Source of the DNA: Cruorifilaria tuberocauda
Taxonomy: Eukaryota; Nematoda; Chromadorea; Rhabditida; Onchocercidae
Assembly (NCBI GenBank): GCA_013365365.1
Contig: JABVXU010000610.1
Location: 1-31,827, forward strand
Length of the DNA: 31,827 bases
Direction of reading: 5' to 3'
The position numbers and the translations under genes were made by a program. This document shows, one piece after another, positions 19,391-30,400 of this stretch (position 1 is the stretch's first letter; every line of letters begins with the position of its first letter). The notes under the pieces are model-generated. The model saw only the letters and a list, made by a program, of their open reading frames with translations, was not told the origin of the DNA and ran no database searches.

Positions 19391-21314
19391 ATGGCCAGAG
19401 TAAATTTAAAGTTAAATAGAAAGGATTATCGTAAAATTGCTACTACATCAAGCTATCATAATATTAAGTAAGGCCTACCCAATTCAAAGCAACCAATGCC
19501 GCCTAAATCCTCAAAAGTCCTTCCAAATAGTCTACACGATTCAACAACGACACCTTACGGTTGGTCGGTGTTTGCACTGATGTTTTAGTACTTTCGTCTT
19601 GAGCATGGTAGCCTAGATGAGAATTATAAACTTGAGATTAAACATAATTCAAGCGGTTAAATAATATAGTTAAGTCAGGATTATGTATATTGCATGGTAA
19701 TTCATGTCTTATGTGAACGTTTTACGAGATTGCTATGTAGTTGTTTAATTGCAGATCATATAAAATGTTGACGGGTTCGCGGATACAATCACAATTATGT
19801 CGTATATGTAAGATGTTTCTTGGACGACATGCAGCTCTATCACCTATGCGATGCAATTTCTCATTTCCGATACATCTGATCAAAGTACCGTTGCGAAGAC
19901 TACGAGTCAATAATGGACTCACAGTGAGTTTACAATATTTACCATATAGGAGACCACTTCACAATTTCTTTGTTTCATTCTTCTTGATGTCCTTATTCCA
20001 TTCTACAATTTCCCTTTTGTTTCATCCATTTCCGTGTTCTTTTGTTCTACTAATTTATTTTCTATGTGACACTTTTTTTGTTCCATTTAAGATTCTACAT
20101 TGGTAAAGGTAATCTAATTCAGGCTTGAAAATTTTCTGATAATTCGATTCACTTCTTCGCTATTTGTGAAAGATTAAATATGTAACTGTCACTGTGATTT
20201 AAGACTACTAAAAATTATATATGTATAATGTCTTAATAAGAAATGAATAATAAAATCGCCGTTAGCGTAAGGCATTATTTGATAGCTCCATTTATTTTTT
20301 CTTTTTCTAATTTTTATCTTCATATTTCAAAGTTACAATTCCTTGCCGAAGAATTCCGCGCTTTCTCGAAGGTTCTGTAACGACGAATCACTAGCGATTG
20401 TCTTCAATATTGAGGATGAGGAAGATTTCACAGAGAAGGTATTGATTTCTATATTGATTTTTGAACCCTTAATATGTTTCTTTTTTATATTTTACTCGAT
20501 TTACCGGTTGAAATCTGGTTCACAAATTTCATAGAAAAATTGGATGCAAGTAATTTTTTGAAAATTTACAAAGATAAGGATTTCAAAATAGCACATAAAT
20601 AGCCGAGGCAGTATTATTTTACTGAATAGTTCTACAGTGAAAAATGCAACACTTGTTAAATTCGCATGTTTCTTTAGAATCTAATCATTTATAAAGAATG
20701 TTATGAAGTTTTTCGAAATGTATTTGGAAGTCGAATGAGAAATTTGTTGTATCATCCTGCTTTACAGGTCATGAATTCTTCTGTTCCAGTACTTGTAGAC
20801 TTTTATGCAGATTGGTGTGGGCCATGTAAAATGCTAGGACCTCGAATAGAAGCCAAAGTTATCGGTCGAGAAGGGGATGTAAGTAATGTTACATGAAATA
20901 GATTCGTATGCTTTGATTTATCATCTACGTAATAAATATTGATTTCAGTGGAGGTCTTGGTATAATTCAAATACATATGCTAGTGCAGATTATCTATCAT
21001 GATGATCAAGAAAGTTAAAAATAATCAGGCATAGTACGCAATATAAGACATAATTCTAGTTTTTTTTTTTTTTTCTTATTTAAAATTTTGATGAATTCAT
21101 TACTGTGCTTCAGAAGAACTAAATAATCATGTTTTAGATCAGGCTAGCAAAAGTGAATGTCGATTATGCTACAGATGTAGCAATGGATTATGATGTGAAT
21201 GCTGTACCCACTATTGTTGCAGTGAAATTCGGTCAAGTTGTTGCACGTTTCGAAGGCGTAAAAACTGATGACGAATTGGACGATTTTATTGACAGTGTTA
21301 TTGATTTGGAATAA
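19391..21314 (+). CDS. trx-2: Mitochondrial thioredoxin (TRX-2 / TXN2 type)
   Basis: Core exons: 19765-19923, 20352-20438, 20768-20878 and 21138-21314 (177 aa). A further exon, 19391-19467, joins in frame to 19755, giving 206 aa. The thioredoxin fold is complete: [30 protein letters not shown] with the redox pair C99/C102 (short-form numbering), [20 protein letters not shown], and AVPT with the cis-proline, then [14 protein letters not shown] after the active site and the long N-terminus match mitochondrial TXN2 rather than cytosolic thioredoxin. The leader ([18 protein letters not shown]) is Arg/Lys-rich without acids, as expected for matrix import. It reduces disulfides, including those of mitochondrial peroxiredoxin, using thioredoxin reductase. 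The join from exon 19923 to 20352 is the weakest point (acceptor CCGAAG). Confidence 0.93.
19744..19754 (+). promoter_or_regulatory. Acceptor before the inner trx-2 start
   Basis: TTTAATTGCAG ends 10 nt before ATG 19765. It can act as a cis acceptor for exon 19391-19467 or as a direct trans-splice site that gives the shorter protein. Confidence 0.55.
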
Positions 21315-21315
21315 A
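21310..21315 (+). terminator. AATAAA overlapping the trx-2 stop codon
   Basis: The last sense codon and the TAA stop, with the next base, spell AATAAA. If used, the 3' UTR would be only about 15-20 nt. The nearest alternative is a weaker AATAAG at about 21356. Confidence 0.35.
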
Positions 21316-21707
21316 CTTAATACTCATTGTTAAATAGCATTGTTAAATTTTCTGGAAATAAGGGTTATTAGTGAACAATTTTTCCATTAATTTTACCGAT
21401 TACTTTCATTAAAAATATTGTTTTGTCGTTATTTTGTAAGACGCTTTGCAGGAGGACTACGGCACAACAAAAATAATCATTCTTTGATTGAGGTATTAAG
21501 TATGTCAGAAACCCGAAACCATGAAAATATTTTATAGAAATTTGTATTGTAAAAAATATTCCAGATGTTTAAAAATTAAATTATCTGACCACGTATTTTG
21601 GTGATAAAGAGCATTACCAAAGAATGTCATTGTTAGATGTTAGATTGCTACTGGAAGAGACGATATAGCAGGTGTAAATTATAATCGTCTAATTCTGAAC
21701 TTTCTTA

Positions 21708-21957
21708 TTAGCTTTTAAACTCCACAGTTCTTCCGCATAATACAAGTTCCATTTTCTGCCAGTATTCCTTCTGATTGAGTTTGCTTGATAACAGCAGTTC
21801 ATAATTATCGGGCATAATTTGGATTTTACAACCAGGAAATTTTCCTTCAGACTCCTTCATTATCCTTAATCTTGAAATGTATCGTGCAAAAATAGTTTAT
21901 AAATCCGTTTGTTTAAATTAGAGAAAAGATCTCACCGTTTTTTTACGGTAGAATCAT
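21708..21957 (-). CDS. Candidate 57-aa gene of unknown function
   Basis: Two proposed exons: 21957-21947 (ATG ATT CTA CC) and 21870-21708, joined in phase across a 76-bp intron (donor GTAAAA, acceptor TTTCAAG). The second exon alone has an ATG at 21860 and 50 codons. Its composition is coding-like (GKFPGCKIQIMPDNYELLL, then KEYWQKMELVLCGRTVEF), with Trp, Cys and balanced charges unlike the AT-rich surroundings. An acceptor-like CACAG lies 59 nt upstream of the ATG, with an intervening 3-codon ATG frame. I do not recognise the family; it could be a small mitochondrial or ribosomal protein, the last exon of a larger gene, or a pseudogene remnant. It converges on trx-2. Confidence 0.4.
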
Positions 21958-22487
21958 TTGTGTTATTGTTTCGTCAAAGGTTCATTAAAGTAAAATTTTT
22001 TGCGTAAAAGTTTTCCTGTGAACATTTCTTAGAAAATGAATATTCGGTTTATTTCTAAAAAACATTCATTAAAAGATTTCTGGAACTAATTAAAGAACTA
22101 GCTGGTAAAGTAACCGGTAACTTATTATTTGTTTTAACATTATTTAATATTTGTTGTAAGGAAATCAGTTGAATTTATCCATAGAATACAGATGAAATTT
22201 TCAAAATTGCTAAATGAATGTTAATCAAAGGAAAAAAAAATGCATTTTAATCATATCATAATGAAATGAAATAAAGCAATCTAAATTGAAATTTAAAAAA
22301 AAAACAAAGAAATCAAAGCATGCAATGTTTTACAGTTTCGAATTGTATTCTGTAACAAAATATGAGAAAAAGCGCAAAAAGATCGGTATAGTAGCGGGGG
22401 CGAGGGGATTTTACCGCGAATTTCATCTCTCTTTTCCAAAAAGAATGAAACTTATTTAACTTTATTTAATTAATATTAATTTTGCTA

Positions 22488-22661
22488 ATGAACAACGGAA
22501 GAGAAAAGCGTATGAAGCATATGGAGAAGAAAGAATTGAAGAAGCATCAGATAAAATCTAAAATTAGGAAAATCGGACAAAACAGTTCCGATAATTTTAG
22601 CGATAATCCAAAGGACCGATCAATTAGTTTAACATATCATGATACTGATATCGAAAACTGA
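22488..22661 (+). CDS. Candidate 57-aa lysine-rich ORF (weak)
   Basis: An unspliced frame from ATG 22488 to TGA 22659-22661. The first 30 residues are strongly basic (MNNGREKRMKHMEKKELKKH, 10 Lys/Arg of 20) and the second half is polar and Ser/Asp-rich (DNFSDNPKDRSISLTY). Two further in-frame Met (9 and 12) could serve as starts. It lies 60 bp after a GC-rich patch at 22393-22428. No domain is recognised, no acceptor is obvious upstream, and AT-rich sequence yields Lys/Asn-rich frames by chance. Confidence 0.25.
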   Translation: MNNGREKRMKHMEKKELKKHQIKSKIRKIGQNSSDNFSDNPKDRSISLTYHDTDIEN

Positions 22662-24285
22662 TCAAATGTTTGAAATAAGTAATAAGTGCAACGAACAAAA
22701 ATATTCATTTTAATTAAATATCATCGAATATAAGGAAATTAGCTAATAATATAATTTACTGAAGAAGTTAATTACGATGAGAAGTCATGTTAGGAAAAAA
22801 AAAGGCTTAAAAAATTGCCACAAAAATTTGTATCGTTTTTCTTATTTACTTACTTACTTACTTCTCTTACTCTTACTTCAATAATATAGCTCCACAAACA
22901 AAATAATTGTGTAAATCAAAATTTTCAATTAAACAAAAAGCATTTACAGTTAAATAAAACAAAAGGCACAGTAGTAAACAAATACTTTATATGATAATCA
23001 TAATAGCGCAAAAGAGAACAAAAAATGATAAATAATTTGTAGCCTAAAATAAATTAAGAAAAATTGAGGAAGAGAAAATAATGGGATCAAAAAGAAACAA
23101 AAAAAAAAAACAAAAGAATGAACTTAAGAAATGAGGAGAGTTTCATTTTATACACATAGGGCAGTTGATAGAGCTGGATTCGAAAGATAATCAATCATTT
23201 TAATTAAATTAATTAACAAAAAAAAAAAAAGAATGCTATAATGATGAGAAAAAATAAAATAGTATTATTAAAAGTAAAAAAGTAAAACTTATCAATTCGT
23301 TATTAATCTGTATTTTCAAATTTACAAAATTTATAGTAAAAAAATTAATCATCCAATCGAAATATCAAGAATTTGATCAATGAGTTAAAAAAAAGTTTCA
23401 GCTTTAATAAGTTAGCATTATGCCTTTCCTATTGTATTCCTATTAGAGTAAAAAACATTTTCATAGTATTGAATGAAAATTCAAAGATTAATTTTATCAT
23501 TATCAGCAAAACAAAGAAATATTCAAAAATGGAATTAAATTATAACAGAGAGGAAAATCGCATTTCTACAAGAATAATAATAATAATAAAAACTTTTAAA
23601 TGCAAAAATAAAAATGGCAGTATTTTGAAATTTGAAAAAAAATTGTTAATTAAATCATAATTAAAATGATGATTTTAAAATCATCATTAAATCATAATTA
23701 AAAAAATTTTTTTTTCTTTGACTTTCAATGAATTAATTAAATTAAACGTTTTCTAAAACAATCATGAAAAAAAAAATTGAAAACCTATGAGTAGAAAGAA
23801 AAAAAAATTTTTCGAAAGAAGAAAACAACAAAAATAACAGAGTAACAATGAGAAATTGAAAATAAGTTATTTCATCAAAGCTAAAATTTCAAGTTTTTTT
23901 TTTGATTCCGAAAAAAAGCAAAATGAAAATGGAAAAAGATTTTATTTTTTTATTTTTTTGATAAATTTGAGTAATGAGTAAATATTGTTTAATTTGAGTA
24001 AGTAATTTGAGAATTATAGGATGAAAGAATAGATATGATCGAAATTGAGCTAATGTCTTAAGAATATTTCGAAGAGTATACTGAGAGTACCTGGAATAAT
24101 TCCGGTAATTGTTTTTTTTTTTCAAATTTGTCTTCTCTTCTAATTTTTACTTATTATTACAATTGTTATAAATAAAATCATGATAAAATAGTAAAAGGTA
24201 AAAAGTAAAGTAATCTTTTTTTTTTCTTTTTGTTTCATTTGTATTTCTCAACCGGAAAACTAATTTCAAATTCTCATGCACCGAT
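22662..24285. other. AT-rich intergenic region downstream of lam-2
   Basis: Many poly-A/poly-T runs, a (TTAC)n tract near 22845-22875 and a 24-bp palindrome at 23665-23688. Open frames at 23373-23660 (plus) and 24125-23889 (minus) are Lys/Asn/Ile-rich and fit chance in this composition. No gene is supported. Confidence 0.65.
23665..23688. repeat. 24-bp perfect palindrome with flanking direct repeats
   Basis: AATGATGATTTT is followed directly by its exact reverse complement with no spacer. It is flanked on both sides by direct copies of TTAAATCATAATTAAAA. It could extrude as a cruciform. Confidence 0.9.
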
Positions 24286-24291
24286 TTTATT
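24286..24291 (-). terminator. Poly(A) signal AATAAA for lam-2
   Basis: A reverse-strand AATAAA lies 166 bp beyond the lam-2 stop codon, so the 3' UTR would be roughly 180-190 nt. Confidence 0.65.
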
Positions 24292-24456
24292 ATTTCACTC
24301 TCATAAAAATTTTCCGGAATAGAGTTTGGAGTGAGAGAGTAACAAATGAGATCGATGTGATTAAAATGTCATCCTCAAACATTCGAATTTCCTAAATGAA
24401 TCTCGAGAGTTCGAATTAAGTTACGAGATTTTCTCTTTTTCAAATCAATTTCATTT

Positions 24457-27400
24457 CTATTTGTGTCCCTCTTGCTCTAAATTGATCACATTGAAGCATT
24501 TCTTCGGTAACGAATCACGTATTTCTTCAAGATTTTCCACTTCATCTTCTAAAGTATCAATTTCATTTTTAAATTGTGTTATTGTACGATCCTGCTCAAT
24601 TTTTTGCTCTTTAAGCAACGATACCTGCAAAAAATACTATCATTAGTTAATTGAAATGAAAATTAAGTTAACTTAAAGTTCGAAACTTTACTTAGAAAGC
24701 AAATAAATTGCTTTAATTGTTTTTACTATGGTATTAATTAGTAAATAATTAATAGATGAGTAAATAATTGATAAGTAAATAGTAAGTAAATAATTAGAAT
24801 AAAGTAGATGAGAACTATTTTAAATAATTTAATGCTATTTTAAATAATTTAAAATGGATAATCGAAAAAATGAGCATTGATTTCTCAAGAGAATTCAAAT
24901 TTTATCAGATTGATTTGAAATTTTTTGAAACAAAATTCTAAGTTTCAATGATAAGTGAAAAAAAAAGAAAACTCAATTCAAGAGAATTCAAATTTTATAA
25001 ATTTTATCAAAAAAAATTCAAAATTGAATTTTTATCTGAAATTTATCAGGTTTTTTTTTTAAAACACAATTATAAATTTTAGAATCATGATATCAAATAG
25101 ACTGACATTTAATTAAGAGAAAGCAAAATTAAATTCATCCAACCTGTTTATCTAAATCAGCACTATTCAATAACTGTTCCACTTGATCAAGTTGTTTTTC
25201 CAATTCATCCAATTCTTCACTGCTCACACCATCCAATGAATCTAGAAAATAAGCTTTGTTTAAAATTATGAACTTTTGTTTAGCATGTGAACAAATAAGC
25301 CTTCTAATTAACAATTTTTATTAATGAGTTGTTAAAGTTTTATTTGAAACGAACAAAGCGACACAAAAAAAATGAATGATGAAGAAAAGTTTTCAAAAAA
25401 TCATATGAGTCATCATAAAAAATTAAACTTAATTAAGCTAATTACCATGAATCATGATTTAAAATTAAACTTACTAAATTGATTATTAATATTTCTTAGA
25501 CTATTCATCGCTTCACTGATCGTTCTATTCGCATCTTCAGCAGCTTTTTCAGCAAGTTGTGCTTTTTGAACTGCCTGCAATAATTTTACTTGATGAAATT
25601 TGAAAATAAAAATTTTAATTTGAACTTTTTTTAATAATGATAAATACGATACCTCAGAAGCACGAGCTTTATCACTGCTAGCTTGTCGTCTATAATCTTC
25701 CATTGTTGTACCTGTCTCTTGAACATCATTAACCAGTTGATCAGCGCTTGACTTCAATTCTTCCGCTGTTTTTCGAACACCTTGCGTTTGATTCCGTAAT
25801 TCGTTTGCTTCCTGAAATAACTCTCGAATAATTAATCCTCCGGAAAATCAATAAATAACTGAATTCAAAGAAAAAAAAATTCAACATTTCAGCGAGATCT
25901 AGAGATGCAATGAATGAAATAGCTTAAAATGATGTAATTAACGTCAAGAAAGATATCTAAACCGTTTTTTCATTTTCATTTTCATGAGACAGATAATGTG
26001 ATAAAGCTAAAAGTACCTTCCAATATTATTAGATAAGCTAATTAATTGCACACCTTGCTAATACTTTTAGCTTCCTTTTCAGCTTGTAAAGCTATCTTTT
26101 CAGCCATTTGTGCATCATTCTTTGCATTACCAATAGCATTTTCAGCTTCTTGAGTGATATTCTCAGCTAATGCAATCTCTTCCTCAATCTCTTTCAAATT
26201 TTTCAATTCTTCAATTGCTTCCGATTTACTTGCATCAACTCGTTCTTGAAAATCTAAAATGAAATTTTTCACTATTACAGTATTAAATGTTTCAATAGTA
26301 TCACTCAAAATCCAACTTTAATTTTAAATTTTTGCTAATTCATAAAACCATACAATTTATAAAATAAATCATAGAAAATGAAATTTATAAAAGTTTAAAT
26401 CAAATTGCTAAATTTGAAAGAAAGAGTATTATTCATTTAATAATTTGTATTTAAATTTGTATTTGACAATTTGTATTTAAAGTATAAAGTACCATCCAGT
26501 ATTTCTAACGTATGTTGCGCTTCCGTAAGTGTACTTTCTGCAAGCGAAATAGCTTCCATAGCACGAGCTTTTGCAGCATCTACATCAGCTAATAATTCAT
26601 CCGAAACCTGAATAACTCATCTCTTACTTATATATTCTTCAATATGGTACTTGCTGCAATTTCTAATTTGCATTGATTAGCAAATAAAAATCATAAGTGA
26701 AATCAAAATTATCACTTAAGTAAATTACTTTTTGCTGCTCCTGAACTCTTTGTAATTCATATTTTGCTTCAGCAATTATTCGTACTGCTTCATCTATTAG
26801 CTGCTTGTTAGCAGTCGCTTGTTCCCTAGCATTATCAGCTGTTGCTTGAGCATCATCGGCGATACGTTTAGCTTCTTCTTCAATCTAATAGTAACAAAAA
26901 AAGAAAATGTATCAATCATTGTTTAGTCAAAAAAAAATTTTAGAATTAAGGTTAAGAGAAATTTTTAAATTTCTAAGTTAGAAATACAGAAATACAATAC
27001 TAATTCATAAGTTGAATTTATTTATCCATGAATTATCTACTGCTAATTTTAGTTAATTCCAGTAACTTCAATTTACTAATACTGACTACTTTTTGTGGAT
27101 CACAATACTAACTAACTTTTTGTGGATCAATATTCGGTAATCGTAAACTTTCAACAGCTGTCAAGCTTTCCGCAGCTATTTTGTATGCACGATCCGCTCC
27201 TACTAATTGCTCTTCCGCAAGCTTACGTGTTTGATTTAATAGTTTCTCCGTTGCATTCAAACGCTCCAACATAATGGCTATTTCTTTGCTAGTAGCATCA
27301 CCTAAATCAATTTAAATATTATCACTTATCACTTATCACTTATCACCTATCACTTATCATTTATCATTTCTATCAAAATTCAACTGCAATACCATTAGAT

Positions 27401-30400
27401 AATACAAAAGGAGCGAAAAACAATAGCAAGAACTGTCCAACAACAATTTAATTTCAATTAAATTATTGAAAAAAAAATTAATTACTAATTATCAGACCGA
27501 TTAGATAGCTAATTTAATAATTGAAATACTAAGCTACAGGTTAAAATTTAATTATTGAAATTTCTTTATCGTTAGTACTGTTAATGTTCTAATATATGAA
27601 ATAAATAATTCTAAATGGAATTTTTAAATTTTGCTTCGTTCATGCTTAAAATAATACTTAGCTTAAGTTAAAAGAAGAGATTCAAAACTTTTCTTAATTT
27701 AACTTTAACTTTTCTGCAACTGATTTTGCTATTCAAATCATTAAGGAAGTGATTATTGATATTGATATAAGGCTGACTGATTAGATATACAATATAAACA
27801 TACGGAGACATATAATGTTATCACTAAAACGTCTACCATTATCAGAACAATGATTTAAATTAAAATTTGTACTAGTAATATCATACATATACCTAGGTCA
27901 TATTACTTTCTACAATTTACTTTTAACACCTTACTTTCTACAATTTACTTTCCACAATTTACAACAATTTACTTTTAACAATTTACAAAAATTACATTAT
28001 ACATATACGGTACATATTACTTTTTACAATTTACAAAATTTACATTTTATATTTACCTCCAAAGATTACTTCCTTTGCTTCAATAAGTGCCTGTTTGGAA
28101 GTATTTGAAATTTTTTCAGCTAACACTTCAATTTCAATACTACGATTTTCTTGCTGTTCAGCTAACTTTCTTGCTTCCTTTGCAATTTCTGATAACTGAA
28201 AAATTTTCTCTCTTCTTTACGACAGATATTTAAATTAACAATTTAAATTAACAATGTACCCATCACCCATCAATGGTACTAATTTTATATGTGTGCATCG
28301 ATGCATGATGATTCACTGAAAAAAAACTCACTTAACGTAAAACATGTAATTTCGGAAGTGGGAAAAAAAAAATACCTACCTGTTAATTAAAGATAATTAA
28401 ACTAATGAAAAGACCACCTGCTGACTTTGTTCACCATATTTCCGTGATGCTTCCTGTGCTAATTCCCACTGTGTTTGACCTTCAGTCTCCAAATAATACA
28501 ATGCATTTTCTAGGTCACTTCGTGCTCGATCTAGAAATTTTAATTTTTATAAAAGTTATTGTTTTAACTCTACTTTTTTGATTCTAAAAAAATTTTCTTA
28601 CTTATCTATTTTTTTAAGTTTAAATACTTTATTTTTGCGAGAAAATATGAGCATGCATATTTAGATATAAACTAATAATATTCAACTTATCAGTTTATCA
28701 ATTTGTTAATATTATTAGCTGATATTATTGATAAATTAATAAGCTGATAATTACAGCAAGTTCTTCCTACTCAAATTTACAAAATTTCTGATAAAGAAAT
28801 TGCATACATGCATATTCAGATATATATTAATATTAGCCGATATTATTGATAAGTCGAATATTATGAGCAGATAAGCTGATAAGCTTATCAATAATATCAG
28901 ATAAGCTGATATATTAATTACAACAAGTTCAGACTTATTCGAAATTTTATGAGTATATGATAAAATAAACAAATATATCATCATATATTATTATCATTGA
29001 TGAGAGCTAAATTTTGAAATGAATAAAGTTAACTTAGCCATTTGACTAATTATAATTTAAGAATAACCTTTAATTATATTCCATTGCATCAATGTTTCAT
29101 TGACTACAGTTGCTTTTCCATCTGCTTTACTGATAATATCATCAACCGAACTTAACAATGCTAATGCATTCTTCAAATCATTCCTCACTGAACTTACCTG
29201 TTCAACGATTTCCGAATCACCACCAGCTGAAACTATTATCCTTAAATTATCTAAAACAAACAATATAAACTTTTGCAAAAATATATTTTTCGAAAAAATA
29301 ATTCTTAGCAAATGAAACTAATCACTTAATTAATATCAATAAAATCAAATAGGTAATTAATATTAACAAATATCATTAGGAATATCAGCAAATTATGTTA
29401 GTCACTTAATCAATATCAATAAAATCAATAAAATCAGATAGATAAATAAACAATAAAATCAAATAGGTAATTAATATTAACTATTACTAATAATAGTAAT
29501 ATCAGCAAATTAAATTAATCACTTAATCAATATCAATAAAATCAATAAAATCAAATAGGTAATTAATATTAACAGATATCATTAGTAATATCAGTTCTCA
29601 GTAGGTAAATTTTTGTAATTTTTAAATTTGTAATATAAAAGAAAAAAAGTTATTCTCTAATTTACCTAATTTTTTATTTACAACATCAGCTAAGTCTTCC
29701 ACTTCAGCACTGACAGTTTTGAGATGATTATCGAATTCCACGTCATCAACCTGAAAAAAAAGAAAAAGCTAACAAAGAATTTACACATTAACATACCAAC
29801 AAAATTTTTTCATAAACTTTTTTTTAAAAAGTTTCTAGAGATATTCCAAATTACTTTAGCAATTTCTACAAATACTCTAAATTACTTTAACAGTTTCTAC
29901 AAATATTTAAGAAGTATTCTAGTAATTTTTTTTTTAATTTAGTAGTTTTAAATTAATTTTTAAAAAGTAATTTAGTTTAACAATTCGAAATATTAAATAA
30001 ACTATTTTGATAATTCAAATTATATCATTTATTATGAGTTAATAAGTAATAGATTTAATTTACAGGCAAAAAAATTTAATTTAAAAAATTAAAACTTTTC
30101 ATTTAAAAAAAAAAGAAAGAATATTATCCAATAAATGAATTACTTTTGCAATGTCTTTCGCTAATATAATTCTTTAATTCAAATAATTATAATTTAATTT
30201 AGTAACTTAATTTTAATTAGCTGAAAAAAACGAAAGGTAAGATTTGTCAAATAAATTAATAAAAGAACCGGTGCTGGATTTTCGATAATTTCTTTTAGCG
30301 TTTCCTCCAATACGTCAATTTCCTTCCTGAATGTATTCACGCGACGTTGCGTTAACGCATAGCAATCATCACACGGTAAACAACCAGCTTGAAGATTGTA

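Noticed and set aside
22385..22430. GC-rich patch as an RNA gene
   Set aside because: No tRNA A/B boxes or recognisable fold; kept only as context for the neighbouring short ORF.
23373..24125. ORFs at 23373-23660 (plus) and 23889-24125 (minus)
   Set aside because: Lys/Asn/Ile-rich frames expected by chance in very AT-rich DNA, without start or splice context.
29100..29315. 71-codon plus-strand ORF
   Set aside because: Antisense shadow of a lam-2 coiled-coil exon.
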